A stretch of DNA of 64,000 nucleotides from Cladopsammia gracilis (GCA_022457155.1 JAJGOT010000318.1:722001-786000); one strand, 5' to 3'; shown: positions 9,117-22,284, counted from the first letter of the stretch. Translations and numbers: made by a program. Notes: a model not told the origin generated them from the sequence alone.

Positions 9117-9178
9117 AAGACTTGGCTTGGTATCAGATCAGTTTTGCAAAACTGATCTGGTACCGCCAAGTCCTTAAC
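9117..9178. repeat. Long imperfect hairpin
   Basis: A near-perfect inverted repeat with arms of about 26-28 bp centred at GTTTTGCAAAAC. It is flanked by AT-rich DNA without genes (9007-9440). Confidence 0.75.
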
Positions 9179-9454
9179 TACTAGTTTACGTTAGTTGCAT
9201 CGAGGCAGAAGCTTTAAATCAGTGGCTTAAGCTACATATATTTTATTAGGATGTTCTTAAGCCGGTGACATTGGTTTTATTGGGAAAAAAATATAAGATG
9301 TTTGAGTTTTAAGGGTTTTTATGTTCTGGTCGCGTGACTTACCAAATATGGTTGTGACTCATAAAATTTGATGGAACCATTAATAGAACGAACGTGACCA
9401 AACATCATAGCCGAGGAAGTAAAGAAACTCATTATATGACGTTTGGGACTCTTC

Positions 9455-11145
9455 CGTAGCAACCACCTGGTAGTTCAGTTTCAGTTTCTTGTATATAACG
9501 GCTTAGTTCAACCACATTTTGATTACTATAATGTTGTTTGGGGCAACTGCGGCATCGGTCTTTCTGAAAAGCTACAGAAGCTTCAAAAGTCGTGCAGCCC
9601 GTATTTTAATGTCCGCCAGTTATGACTGTAATGTCGATGATTTGTTCCGGGCACTGGGTTGGCGTAAACTTACAGCCAAATTCGTTGTATCGCGATGCGC
9701 GAAATGCAAACTTCGAAAGTTTTCTGTTTTTTTCTGTTCCGTCAATCATCCCAGTGGGAGGCGGGGTTTAACATGCATTTGCTTGGGCAATTTTAATTAA
9801 AGACTGAACTTGAGATCGATTTATGAAAACTTAAACGAGCTAAATGCAAGAAATACCTGTAAACTGTAAAATACCTGTAATCGGCGTGATTAAAAGACCA
9901 AAACGGAATTATGATCAAATTTTCTGCGCCCGATTCGAAAGAGTGTACCGTACGTAAGACAAATTCTGTCAATAATTTCATCTTCAAAATCATCTTTAAG
10001 ATGATTTCTTTCAAATATTTAGTTCATATTCAATCACATCGCATCTTGTTTTTGTATGTTTTCTTTTATTTTCCGTCGTTACTACATTCGTTTTCTTCAT
10101 ACATACCGTCAGTTTACATTTGCATATTATTACCGTTGATGCATGACCGGTCGACCGTTACTGTAAACAACAGGAAAAGCTCAAACTTCTCGGCTCGCCA
10201 GCGGAGTCGATTTTGCCAGCATCTAAATGAAATATTCCTTTGAAGTTGAAGGTTTTCCCCATCTCTAGTCGTCGAATTTTTTTTTGATGCAAACTTTTGA
10301 AGCCGATAAAACGTCCAACGCCTGCGGAGCTCACTAATTTAATATGCCCGATGCAAATCAGATTTACAAGCGAAGAAACGAATTCTAAGGTAAAAATCGA
10401 CGGATAAAATTAACTTCTGAATTCCTCTCCATCTTCTTCGATTAAACATCCTTCCTCGTCAGCTCTTCGAATAAAATTTCTCGCAATTGAACTTGCGGTA
10501 ATCTCGCGCTAAAATAACACCAGATTCAACTCGCAACGTGTTAACCCCGCCTCCCACTGAGATGATTGACGGAATAGAAAACTTTCGAAGTTTGCATTTC
10601 GCGCATCGCGATACAACGAATTTGGCTGTAAACACCAAAGATTAGTGTCCGCCACATCTATTATGATGTACAAAATGACTCCTATGGAGTAATAGGAGTC
10701 TATGGACTCCTATGGAGTCATGGAGGATGACTCCTGAGTATCTGAGATCTAGATTTGTGTCTTGAGACGACGTCACGTCTTATCGATTAAGGAATACTGA
10801 AAATAAATTGGCTCTTCCACAGCCCCGTACCAATTATTTAAAGAAGAGTTTTTCTTGTAGTGGAGCTGGGTTGTGGAACAGCCTATCCCATGATCTACGA
10901 TCTGCAACGTCTTTAAATGATTTTAAACGTAAACTGCGTCACTACAGTTTTGAATGAGTTCAATACGTTTTATACATGGCATCCTTGAAAAGCAGCTTTA
11001 GTATGTAATTAGTTGTAATTTTAGTGGAATGTTAGTTTAGCTAGGTATAATAGATATTCATTTTATATTTTTAATTAACTGTATGCTGAAGGAATTTTTA
11101 CCGTGTCTGAATAAAGTTATCTATTATCTATCCATCTATCTGGTT
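9455..11145 (+). mobile_element. Degraded non-LTR retrotransposon (LINE, CR1/L2-like) 3' end
   Basis: Two coding scraps belong to the C-terminus of a LINE reverse transcriptase. The first, 9460-9690, reads YNGLVQPHFDYYNVVWGNC, then across a small frameshift RAARILMSASYD and LGWRKL. The second, 10790-10965, reads PRTNYLKKSFSCSGAGLWNSL and DFKRKLRHYSFE then stop. A 3' UTR follows, ending in a TCTA-type simple repeat near 11120-11150, which is typical of CR1/L2 tails. Between the scraps lies foreign sequence bounded by a 94-bp inverted repeat (9670-9773 and 10539-10632). The copy is 5'-truncated and cannot be active. Confidence 0.7.
9670..10632. repeat. 94-bp inverted repeats bounding about 0.96 kb inside the LINE
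   Basis: The left arm (9670-9773) and right arm (10539-10632) are almost identical in inverted orientation, both ending near GGCGGGGTT. The left arm overlaps the LINE reading frame, so this could be a nested TIR element or a local inverted duplication. No transposase is seen inside. Confidence 0.6.
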
Positions 11146-12490
11146 AGACGGAGGCCAGAAAAAGCCTGCCGAAAAAAACCCTTTAGGGAAAAAAATGACA
11201 GGAAATCTGAGTAGGAACCAAAGGCCCAGGCTCCAAAACAACCCATTCTACGAAGCTCTAAATTAAAGCTCTAAGTTGCGTATCCTATTCTTTCTTTCAG
11301 TTAAGACAAAACAACTGATAAAGTGAGTGAAAAGCGGTGTCGGCCTAAAATGATCCACCACGTGCTATACAAAGCTTATATACCCCACAGTACTACCCAT
11401 GATGCACCATCATCTAACAGGACCCAGGTCCTGTTGCCGCAGAAATATTTAATTTCAGGCTAATTCGTAGCCTTTCAATCGCCAGAAATTCCATTTGGAT
11501 CGTATGCCGCATGTAGGGACTTCATGTAAACAATATTGTATGTTCCCACAGTTGAACTAGAGCTTTATTGCTACACAAAATCCTTACTGATGGGATATGT
11601 TTCTTTTTTCAGCAATCCGATGAACTTCGATCACGGTTGGCTTGTACAAAGCGCGATAATTGCATGTTCCAACCATTGAACTAGAGCTTCATATCTAGAC
11701 AAAATTGTTAGAACTCTCTGCGTTTTTCCTACAAATGATATATTTTAGAACTAAGAAAAGTTAGTTTACGAGCCAAAGTTGCTAAATAATAAGGCCGTTC
11801 CATGTATCTTGAATAAAACGGCTAAACGGTCGATTATTGTTGATTTTGCAGTGCAACAAAAATGCTTAACAATGGCTACAATAAATTGCAGGGCTACAAT
11901 AAATATTGGTTACAATAAACTGCAGGGCTGATCTGACTACGTAAAAAAACTATACTTTGCGAGACACCATCACCACAGAAACCGATAAAGTAGGATCGCA
12001 ACCGTGGACAGCTGTTTCGTTGCAACTCTTCAGCACGGTGTAGAGAACTAAATGTCGCCAGCAAGAAGCCAGCGCAAATAGATTACACAATGACCCGTTC
12101 ACAATATCAGGTTCCGTACTATGTACTCACTTGTCACTCGAATCACGTGTTGCCACATCACGTGTTCCGGGGAACAAGGAGCTCATAGTGTCGCAAAGAT
12201 GTCTCGCAAAGAAAAATGTAGATGGACAAAGCCGATTTTATTGTTATTTGAAGACATTTTAGTCTAAATGTTTGTGAGGACCAATGTTTGATCCTGTATT
12301 CAGGGCTTTAGTGTTACGCTGTTGGACAATAGCTACACATTTATGAGGAAAAAAGGAAAGAATGGCTTTGGAACACTTATTAACACTATAATTTGTATTT
12401 TTTTTATATGTATTTTTTATTCAAAGGAAGTGAAATTACAACCTGAAGTTATTTTTGGTAGATTGGGTTATATGCTGTTAAAAATGTGGA
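11146..12490. other. Gene-free stretch with weak repeats
   Basis: No coding sequence is supported. Two diverged direct repeats around a TTGAACTAGAGCTT core occur near 11549 and 11680. A possible small TIR element with arms of about 15 bp (CTTTGCGAGACA) spans about 11954-12213. Confidence 0.4.
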
Positions 12491-13078
12491 GGCTTTTCTC
12501 GCTTTCGCTATTGACTGCAAGACAGTCTGTACTCTGTTACAGAGGCTTTTCTCGCTTTCGCTATTGACTGCAAGACAGTCTGTACTCTGTTACAGAGGCT
12601 TTTCTCGCTTTCGCTATTGACTGCAAGACAGTCTGTACTCTGTTACAGAGGCTTTTCTCGCTTTCGCTATTGACTGCAAGACAGTCTGTACTCTGTTACA
12701 GAGGCTTTTCTCGCTTTCGCTATTGACTGCAAGACAGTCTGTACTCTGTTACAGAGGCGTTTCTCGCTTTCGCTATTGACTGCAAGACAGTCTGTACTCT
12801 GTTACAGAGGCTTTTCTCGCTTTCGCTATTGACTGCAAGACAGTCTGTACTCTGTTACAGAGGCTTTTCTCGCTTTCGCTATTGGCTGCAAGACAGTCTG
12901 TACTCTGTTACAAAGGCTTTTCTCGAACTCTCTTTAGACTGCAAGACAGTCTGTACTCTGTTACCGAGGCTTTTCTCGCACTCTCTATAAACTGCAAGAC
13001 AGTCTGGACTCTGCTACAGAGGAATTTTCTCGCACTATCTATAAACTGCAAGACAGTCTGTACTTTGTTACAGAGACT
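12491..13078. repeat. 53-bp satellite array, block 1
   Basis: About eleven tandem 53-bp units (start-to-start spacing 53 at 12491 and 12544). Each unit contains GACTGCAAGACAGTC and CTGTACTCTGTTACAG, two potential hairpins. Eight units are nearly identical and the last three are diverged. Open frames across the array are repeat artefacts. Confidence 0.92.
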
Positions 13079-13821
13079 GTTGTGACGATAGGTTTTGCGC
13101 CAATGGGACGATAAGTTTTTCCGCCGATGTGACGATGGATTTTTCCTACTTCGGCGAGGAATGGAAACTGGAACTTGAGTGATACTTTACTGAAACAACG
13201 ACTTTTACGCGGGGAAACTTAGCTCTTGAGCGACCACGCTTGCAGCGGAGAAAAGGCTCGTCACAACCTCGGTACACGGAATCTACTAGCGAGGACTTCT
13301 TAGGACTCAGCAAATACAACAGAACGTCGGCCAGCATAGGTTTATTCGTCTCTGACTCTCACCTTGATCTTAACCCCGATGTTGACCCTGATAGTAACCT
13401 GGATGCTCGCCTCAACGGGTACACGTTTCTGCTCACGAGGACAAAAGATCTATTTAAAATTCTAGGACACGAAGCGTTCTTCTTTGTTACCAAAGTTGAG
13501 TGACAACCTAGAACACTCCCCTTGAAAGAACTACATTTAAAATTTACGAGAGCAGAAGGACTTTACTTCCGTAAGCAACTTCTAACAAAGGACGCTGAGC
13601 TTTTTCTGATGAGTCACGGAGATAACTACTTAAATATTCTTTTCATAAAACTAAGCTATTGAAAACGCACGTGGCAAGACCAAGGCAGATGTACAACTTG
13701 TACACGTTTCAGTATGAATACATCATAAGAGAACTATTTTTTACTAGACTACGCTTTTGGCTTATGTAATATTTTTAAACGAACTTTACTTTCAACTGTT
13801 TTAAGAACATTGGAAAAGTCT
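13079..13821. other. Unique spacer between satellite blocks
   Basis: Short GACGAT-containing repeats near 13085-13140. An 87-codon frame at 13240-13503 has no recognisable motif and is not called as a gene. Confidence 0.4.
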
Positions 13822-13928
13822 CTCGTGACACTTTTCTCACACTCTCTATACACTGCAAGACAGTCTGTACTCTGTTACAGAGGCTTTTCTCGCACTCTCT
13901 ATACACTGCAAGACAGTCTGTACTCTGT
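13822..13928. repeat. 53-bp satellite array, block 2 (two units)
   Basis: Two units of the same satellite, ending abruptly at the SINE-derived insertion. The interruption shows the satellite is older than that insertion. Confidence 0.85.
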
Positions 13929-14167
13929 GAAATGATATATATGAAATAAATCATATATGAACTGCGGAAATGAAATCAAATGAAGAATTAAGGTCAATTG
14001 TAGGTTCATATGTTCCCGTGAAAGGAGTGAATTGCTTAAATTGCGTTCACAACTGCGAGGATCATTCTTCATTTGATTTCATTTCCACAGTTCATATATG
14101 ATTTATTTCATATATATCATTTCACATTCACTCCTTTCACGGGAACATATAAACCTACAATTGACCT

Positions 14168-14202
<35 letters not shown>

Positions 14203-14311
14203 AGATCGCGAGGTCACGGGTTCGAACCCCGTTGAAGTCCTGAATTTTTTTTTCAGGCTTCTTTTCGCAGTTGCTTAAATTGCGTTCACAACTGCGAGGA
14301 TCATTCTTCAT
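13929..14311 (+). mobile_element. tRNA-derived SINE insertion with inverted SINE tail copies
   Basis: A tRNA-like head at about 14182-14241 has an A box (TAGCTCAGTTGGTAGA) and a B box (GGTTCGAACCC) but lacks an anticodon arm, so it is a SINE and not a tRNA gene. It is followed by a short poly-T and the SINE body (GCTTAAATTGCGTTCACAAC). The SINE body and tail also occur upstream: 13929-13985 is inverted against 14075-14127. The result is a long hairpin. The whole insertion splits the satellite. Confidence 0.75.
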
Positions 14312-15390
14312 TTGAGTCTGTACTCTGTTACAGAGGCTTTTCTGGCTCTCTCTATAGACTGCAAGACAGTCTGTACTCTGTTACAGAGGCTTTTCTCGCT
14401 CTCTCTATAAACTGCAAGACAGTCCGCTGTACTCTGTTACAGAGGCTTTTCTCGCACTCTCTATAGACTGCAAGACAGTCTGTACTCTGTTACAGAGGCT
14501 TTTCTCGCTCTCTCTATAGACTGCAAGACAGTCTGTACTCTGTTACAGAGGCTTTTCTCGCTCTCTCTATAAACTGCAAGACAGTCCGCTGTACTCTGTT
14601 ACAGAGGCTTTTCTCACTCTCTCTATAAACTGCAAGACAGTCCGCTGTACTCTGTTACAGAGGCTTTTCTCGCTCTCTCTATAAACTGCAAGACAGTCCG
14701 CTGTACTCTGTTACAGAGGCTTTTCTCGCTCTCTCTATAAACTGCAAGACAGTCCGCTGTACTCTGTTACAGAGGCTTTTCTCGCTCTCTCTATAAACTG
14801 CAAGACAGTCCGCTGTGCTCTGTTACAGAGGCTTTTCTCGCTCTCTCTATAAACTGCAAGACAGTCCGCTGTACTCTGTTACAGAGGCTTTTCTCGCTCT
14901 CTCTATAAACTGCAAGACAGTCCGCTGTACTCTGTTACAGAGGCTTTTCTCGCTCTCTCTATAAACTGCAAGACAGTCCGCTGTGCTCTGTTACAGAGGC
15001 TTTTCTCGCTCTCTCCATAAACTGCAAGACAGTCCGCTGTACTCTGTTACAGAGGCTTTTCTCGCTCTCTCCATAAACTGCAAGACAGTCCGCTGTACTC
15101 TGTTACAGAGGCTTTTCTCGCTCTCTCCATAAACTGCAAGACAGTCCGCTGTACTCTGTTACAGAGGCTTTTCTCGCTCTCTCTATAAACTGCAAGACAG
15201 TCCGCTGTACTCTGTTACAGAGGCTTTTCTCGCTCTCTCTATAAACTGCAAGACAGTCCGCTGTACTCTGTTACAGAGGCTTTTCTCGCTCTCTCTATAA
15301 ACTGCAAGACAGTCCGCTGTACTCTGTTACAGAGGCTTTTCTCGCTCTCTCTATAAACTGCAAGACAGTCCGCTGTACTCTGTTACAGAG
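14312..15390. repeat. 53/56-bp satellite array, block 3
   Basis: About twenty units. Most are a 56-bp variant in which CAGTCTG is replaced by CAGTCCGCTG. Both unit lengths keep the two short inverted repeats. High identity among the 56-bp units points to recent local amplification. Confidence 0.92.
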
Positions 15391-16398
15391 TCATTGTAAC
15401 AGTACTAATATTTTGGGACATGAAAACGGTCTTGTATTATTCCGTTTAAACCGATTTTGTCTACTCTCTTCTCTGTTTCTCAAAGTCAAAAATAGTAATA
15501 TCCGGGGAATCTTTGTTTATCATATATGAAAGCCATACAGCTCCTTTAACTTTCAAGCGTGAACCAAACCATGTAATTTGACAGAAGCTCGCTTTCTTGG
15601 AAAACGGAGGTTTTACACTTAAAAAACCTTTACCAACAACTTTTCGAGTTTTGTTTATAGTGGAAAACCGCCAAACGTTTTTTTTTACGAGACTGGTTGC
15701 TTGGCATATTCATTTTATTATCTCTGTTTTTCATGTGCCCTGTGTTCAAGGCAAGCATAAAATCATAACGCGACATCAAGGGGTCACGTAAAATAAGCGA
15801 TAAAGTGATACAAAATAGTAAATCGCGTGAACAAAAAGTAAATCACGTGATATCAAATCACCGAAAATAAATATCACGTGGTGGAAAGTTCCTGATGCGC
15901 TACAAAAAGTAAAAAGTTAGTCACGCAATGGAAAATGGATAAGATCGAAAAACAAGGTACTGCTAAAAAGTTTGATATCACGTGATAAAAATAGGTCATC
16001 ACGCGATGAAGACGAATATGCTCCTTAAAGTGTCGAAGTTGAAATATGAAAAATTTTCTTAAATTTCCAATTTAAAAATAAACAAATAAATGAATAAAAT
16101 GAACACCACTGGAAACAAAAAGCTTATACCTTTCATATGTTTGGCCACATTTTAGGTTTTCATCCACAGTATCAAAAGTTAATAGTGAATATGCTATTTT
16201 CCTTTAGAAAGGCACAATATTTTAGAAGGAAACAAAATGTTGCAAATAAAGCACGTAAATTACAATAGCTATGAATTGTAATTTTATTACTAAACAGTAA
16301 TTTCAGTTATTATTATTTTCTGAAGGAAAACTACTTATTAAATAACTGATTCACAACCTTTGCCCTTAGCAATAACAAACCAAACTTATTCTTCCAAA
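15391..16398. other. Gene-free spacer with clustered CACGTG motifs
   Basis: No gene is seen. Between 15780 and 16015 the palindrome ATCACGTGAT and near variants recur at least five times. AT-rich DNA follows. Confidence 0.45.
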
Positions 16399-16870
16399 TA
16401 GAGCAGTTTTCAATTGAGTGTGAAAAGTAATAACACAATAGGCCATTTGCACGATGACGTCATTTGACTACTACTACCAGAATCCTTCAGTTTTTTGTTT
16501 TGTAATGCAAATTAGGGCTATTGTTATTTAAACCGCACTGGGATTACAAAATTTAAATAAGAAAGGAAAAACGAAATGAATTCTGGTAGTAGTAGTCAAA
16601 TGACGTCATCGTGCAAATGGCCTATTGCTTTGGTTTTTCATTGCTACGCTTTGTGATTGGCTAAAATATCTCGCGCCACTTTCTCGACCAATCAGAAGTA
16701 AAACCAAAACCAATCGTGACTTGCTCGCACGCGTTTTCCCGCGCTTGGCGCTGCCGACATGTTATTGCTTCGAGCTCTGATTGGTTCATTGGATTGATTA
16801 CGACTGCTGTGATTGGTCAGAGTAATTACTTTGGTTTTCGTTTTACCACACTCAATTGAAAACTGCTCTA
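16399..16870. mobile_element. CCAAT-rich MITE, copy 1, with a nested MITE
   Basis: TIRs TAGAGCAGTTTTCAATTGAG and its complement bound the element. The interior has repeated GATTGG/CCAATC motifs. A second palindromic MITE (16439-16624, ends TAGGCCATTTGCACGATG) with long perfect arms is inserted inside. Non-autonomous; no coding. Confidence 0.8.
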
Positions 16871-16879
16871 TGATAGAGT

Positions 16880-17130
16880 TAAAATATAGTTAAAACTCTC
16901 TGAGCGAACACTCTTGTAAGTGGACAGCTCTACTTACGGCCGCCTTGACAAAACCCTGTTTGAATTCTCCTCTTAAGAGAATCATTGCCGTAAGCGGCCA
17001 GCTCCTGAGTTACGGACACTATTTCTGCTCCCCGAGGATGTCTGCTTACGGTAGCTACGACTGTGATTAACATTTCAGACAACCTTATGTCAGCAATTTC
17101 CATGAGATAAATTTTAAAGACTGATGAGGT
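16880..17130. mobile_element. Possible pogo-like MITE remnant
   Basis: Alternating GTGGACAGCTC and CTTACGGCCG motifs in both orientations resemble the 'gain of setting' ends of pogo/Tigger-type short elements. No clear TIR edge was found. The rest, to 17650, shows no gene; a GTT-type simple repeat is at about 17385-17400. Confidence 0.35.
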
Positions 17131-17656
17131 ATTTGAGGTATGTTTTCAGGTACATTACCTGTGAATTAAGTATTTGGACCAAATAGCACAAAGACTGTAA
17201 GTAGCATTTTTCATGTACAAAAACAATGTGAACCCCACGCTTGGCTTGCAACATTTTCGTAACAATTTTCGTATATAATTTTTGTGTTATTTGTGTATTA
17301 AACTTAAATAGACAGGACCGCCAAGACTAGCACTAGCTACCTGCGGGCCAGTCCAACAGTAACGACATAAAAATTAAGAAAATAAAGATTGTTGTTGTTT
17401 TTAACGAACAAATCACAAAACATCATTAACAATAAACGCAACTTAGTAGAAAAAGAAGATTTTCTCCCCCTCAGATGTTCTATATGCAGATGGTGATCTG
17501 CTCTCATATGGGGTCTTGGACTCCGTTGCATTTCATCCTTTTTTTTTATTTATGTTTGCCATAAATTGTAATAAATATCTAACACCAACAAGCTGATCTA
17601 AGCTATAAGTTTCATTTGAATGGTCGTACTTTATGATTTCAGTTATAATCATCTTG

Positions 17657-18395
17657 GAACGGTTTTCAATTCAGTGTCGAAAGTAGGATGGCAGTTGCCT
17701 TGGCTTTGCATTGCTACGCTTTGTGATTGGCTAAAAAATCTCGCGCCACTTTCTGAACCAATCAGAATTAAAACCAAAACCAATCGTGACTTCCTTGTTA
17801 CCCGCGTTTTCCCGCGCTTAGCGCCGGTCACATGTGTTTGCTTCGAAAGTCTGATTGGTTCATTGGGTTGTCTACTTGTTATGATTGGTCAGACGAGAGT
17901 AATTACTTTGGTTTTGGTTTTACGATACAGTAAACACCCGCATATAAGAACACACGATTTCGGAGGTCAGGCTGATTGAGTTCTTATTTATCGGGTGCTT
18001 AGTGACAAATCAGCCTCAAAATGTTCTTAAAATGTTCTTAAATTTTTATTTAGTAATACTATCCAAAACATGTTGCTAGAGGTATAATTAGCATATTTTA
18101 GGAAAATAAAATAAATAATTATTCTGTAATTTGATTATATTAACAAATGAACACAATCAATAAGACAGCTTGACAGCTGATAGAGTTATGTAGTTATCTG
18201 ACAGCAAACATAAACTTACATGTTTTGTAATTATGACACTTTTTCCATTTTATAAGAACACGTTACAATTTTCATGCTGATCTTGTTCTTATAAAAATGG
18301 GGCTTTATTGGCCAAATTTCAGCCTGGTGTTCTTAATCCATTTGTTCTTATATGCGGGTGTTTACTGTACTCAAGTAAAAGCCGCTCTAAGTACC
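17657..18395. mobile_element. CCAAT-rich MITE, copy 2, interrupted by a TA-flanked MITE
   Basis: 17657-17925 matches copy 1. At 17926-18369 a 444-bp element with TIR TACAGTAAACACCCGCATAT interrupts it, with the ends TA...TA typical of Tc1/mariner or pogo target use. The diverged right end of copy 2 resumes at 18370. Confidence 0.78.
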
Positions 18396-18430
18396 GTACT
18401 AAACACTAACACAGGTAGGTACTGATTAGT

Positions 18431-18694
18431 GCAGTTTTCAAGCGAGTGTGGAAAAACCAAAACCAATTAATAATTACTCTAGCAAATCACGACAGCACAG
18501 ACAATCCAATGAATCAACCAGAACGTGAAGCAAATACGCGCCAAGAGCGGGAAAACGCGCGCCAATTGGTTTTGGTTTGACTTCTGATTGGTTGAGAAAG
18601 TGGCGAGAAATGTTTGAGCCAATCACGAAGCGAAGCAATTCCAAAACCAAAGCAATCGCGAAATTATTTTCGACACAATTGAAAACGACTCTCA
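18431..18694. mobile_element. CCAAT-rich MITE, copy 3 (inverted)
   Basis: Same family in the opposite orientation. The TIR GCAGTTTTCAAGCGAGTGTG and its complement are diverged. The internal CCAAT motifs are preserved. Confidence 0.72.
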
Positions 18695-19139
18695 TACCTT
18701 TTATATGAATGGGCACTTTTTCCAATGAGCAGCTTCACATGAAAGTACTGTTCAATAGCTTTCACTTGAAAGGTCATAATACTTATTACTTAAAACCTCC
18801 TTGTACAGCATAATAAATAGTACCATAGGAAAATACTGCTCAATGGCTTTCATTTGAATGGTAACACTTCAGATTTCATCCACAGACTCAAAAGTTAGAA
18901 CAACCTAATAGCTTTCATTTGAATGGTCACACTTGAGAATTTCATCCACAGACTCAAAAGTTATTACCTCCTTGAACTGCATAATAAACAGCTTGCAGTT
19001 AAGTAGTGCGAAATAGCCCTCAATTAAATGGTGTCACAACAAAATTTCATCAACAGACTTCCCATAATCCACAATGGTGTCAGCGTAAATTATATATGTA
19101 ACAGCAGATTAATATGATTGCCAAAATGTTACTTTGCTC
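18695..19139. repeat. Diverged tandem repeat (GCTTTCATTTGAATGG)
   Basis: Four or more copies of a unit of about 70-140 bp containing GCTTTCATTTGAATGG and TTTCATCCACAGACTC. Single copies of the same sequence occur near 16130 and 17610. No gene. Confidence 0.65.
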
Positions 19140-22100
19140 TTAAATCACGGACAGCAAAATAGTGACATTCTCAGCAAATTCTTTGCTTTGAGGCCCAGTT
19201 CCTGCCAGCTTGACATGTTTGAATGTTTCATGTGGCGGAGTAAGTTCTCCTGGACAATACAGGTCATTCAAGCTCAGCCAGATCAGCTCAGGTTCCACAG
19301 ATGCAAAGTCCTTGAATGTCGTGACAGCCACCTGTGGAAAGTGTAGAAGAAACAAAGCATTTCCTTTTAATAGAAAGCCATGTTGTGACGGCTCATCCTC
19401 GGTGTAAAAACCTGCCAAACTCACGAGTGATGTAATAGAAAGAAAACAAAAGGTATAAAACAATAGAGTCAACTGGGAATGCAAGACCACAAAGGTAAAA
19501 AACAACGAAAAAAGTCACAGGTTTTTACATCGAGACAAACCCGTTGTGACGTACTGTAAAATGTTAAAACTCTCAACTTATCCTCCCTGTACTAACTTAG
19601 TTCTACAAGTTAAAGTAAGGTATTTAGGGTAAGGAGAGAAATTCATCTAAATGATTAATGAGGGAACTTTGCATATATCTAAGTATTATTTGGCCATTTC
19701 TATGTTTTTGCATGCAACATGCAACTTGTCTTGTGTTTTTTTAGAAAATCCCTACAGCTACTCAGTACTGGTATGTTTCTCCCTACTCTCCCTGGTTGGA
19801 CTGTTAGAACATTGTGGAGTTATCCTCCAAAATTATGTTAAATTGCCTTGAAAGTCCACCTGAACCCATTAATACAACTGGATCAAGAGAGACAAAATAA
19901 ATAAAAATAAATAGCTTTGCTTAGCATGGGTGACACTTAACAGTCTCGCGACTGAAAACCTGTGGCCCAAGGACTAGATCAAATTGGAATTTAGAAACGT
20001 TGGTTTTAGAGAAGGGAGAAAACGCTGGAGTACACAGAGAAAAAATCCCTTGGAGTAAAAATGCTCCCACGACAGTGGAGATTAGTGCTTGAACCACAAC
20101 CTACAGATGTATTGAAAGTACAATGTGCTACCTACCAGAGCACCAACCCTCTGCAAACTGACCCATATAAATATAGGCCAACAGTTTATAATGAATACAT
20201 GAACTATCAAACATGAACCAATTAAACTGCATAACTATTTGTATCTAAAACTGAACATTGCCCTGACCTGTTGCAGCTCCCTGGGTTGCCGACTACTGAG
20301 GTGTTGGCTACAAACCCACACCACAGAACAAAGGTTGGCATCGCTGATCTCCAACTGTCTGCACAGGCGACCCAAGCTCCTCAACACAGCCAGCTGTTGC
20401 TTGAATGCCTGAGACTGTGAGTATACTGGGCCTGCCTTGAGGCTCACGGAGGCCTGTTTATCCAGGAACTGGGTCATAGAAGGAATGGCATCTTTAATGA
20501 CTCGACGCTGCATGAAGGTGCCTGATGCTTCAGCCATTGTGCAGAGTACATTCACAGCTTTGATTGTCACCACCTGACAAAATGAAATATAAATGGCAAA
20601 TAACCACTGTAGTGACCTTACCTACCCTACCCCTGATAGGACACTGGACTGTTGTTCAATTGTGAATATACCCTCTAGGGGATTAGCTCCTCGTGGTTAG
20701 AGGTGAGTGAAGGAGTGTAATGTTAATGGTTGTGTTTTGTTATCAGTCTGCGAATAAAACCCTTTTGAGGACAGGACAACCACCAATCTTACTGCTGAGC
20801 TAACATTTAATTGGGCTAAGCAATTTATAATAGACTTCTGTCAATCGTACCTTATATGGGAGGAATTTAATTTCACTGTGAGTGCAATTCAAGATGGTGG
20901 CTTCTTGACAGTGAAAGAAGTGACAAGTTATTCAATCCGTGAATCTGCATGAGGAGTGGTTTATTTGCTCGTGCAGCACTTCATGTCAAGAAAAGTTCGG
21001 AATATGAACAGAAATATGAATCCAATTGTAAGACTGTATGGATATTCTACTACGTGATCATTGACCATACAGTTGGCCATCCTGAAAGCCTTTTCTCAAC
21101 TTGGTGCTTGTAAAATCAGCGGGATGGTACAACATAATTCTTTCATGGGCTAAATATTGTGCTATTGTTGTCTCCCAGATTTCTCTCATCATGTTATTCA
21201 AGATGGTGGCAGAACATCAACAATGATTTATCAGAGCCAATACACAGGAAAATAGGAGACTGCATAATAACAAATGAAATGCAAAACTTGTATGACATTA
21301 CCTGTTCATCATCTGTGAATCTCTTGACCATTGATGGCCAAACACGGTGAATCATTGGCAGAAGCTGATCCTCTGAATCACTGATGGCTTGGATTCCAGT
21401 CTCAATTGTGTCCAATACCAAAAGACGTAGCCATGGAGACTTTGATGACAGGAAATGAACACATTTTTCCAGCACCTGCAAATTTACATTGCCAAGACAA
21501 AATCAAAAAATTAATAATAATCCTGATTTAACACAAAACTCCCTTGTATCTGTTTCTGAAGCAGATCTGAAGGTTTGTTTACTAGATGTAGTTATTAAAC
21601 ACATGTCTAACCCCTCAATCTGTAGGACCAGGTGTGTAAATGTGTGATTGGCATAAATGTTTCTTTTTTAAAAGGGGCTATGTCGTGAGATATGTCACGC
21701 AGGCAAAAACATTGGGCCGACATCAAACAAATTCACACTATCGCCATGGAATCAGGCAAAATCCTTCAATTCTGCCGTGGTGTGTACTTTGAAAGGTCTC
21801 AGATTTTTCCCATATGTAAATAGTATATTTGTCTTGATTTAATTTCGGTTATTTCCCCGATTCAGAAATCATACACCTCAGTACATGTCAGTATCTCAAT
21901 ATCTAGAAGTTGCATTCAGCTTATAATAATCAGTTGAGCATGGACAAAGGTTCTTCTCTGGTGCTGATTGCTGTGGAATCAACCCAAAAGTTGTCAGCAA
22001 AATCAAGTTAGAGCATTCGAAACATACCAGAATGGTGCTAGAAGCGAGGAAAATCATTAATAAACATTTATTTTAATAAATAATTAATTTAAAAATTAAT

Positions 22101-22253
22101 TATTTGACACTGACAGTGGAAACAACATGAAAACCTCAACATGGTGGTGTCATCATGATCTTGTCAAATCAACACAACAAGAAAGACCACAAAATTGTAT
22201 CTTAAGCTTGACTGCACTGTATACTTTGTAATGTCCAATCAAATTAATAATAA

Positions 22254-22284
<31 letters not shown>

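Noticed and set aside
9670..10632. Autonomous TIR transposon inside the LINE
   Set aside because: No transposase, no clear target duplication, and the left arm overlaps LINE coding sequence.
14182..14241. Functional tRNA gene
   Set aside because: A and B boxes are present but the anticodon arm is missing and SINE body follows.
14117..14311. 64-residue minus-strand frame
   Set aside because: It is the antisense translation of the tRNA-derived SINE head, a well-known type of false protein.
12491..15390. CRISPR-like repeat-spacer array
   Set aside because: Units are contiguous satellite repeats without unique spacers, in a eukaryotic genome.
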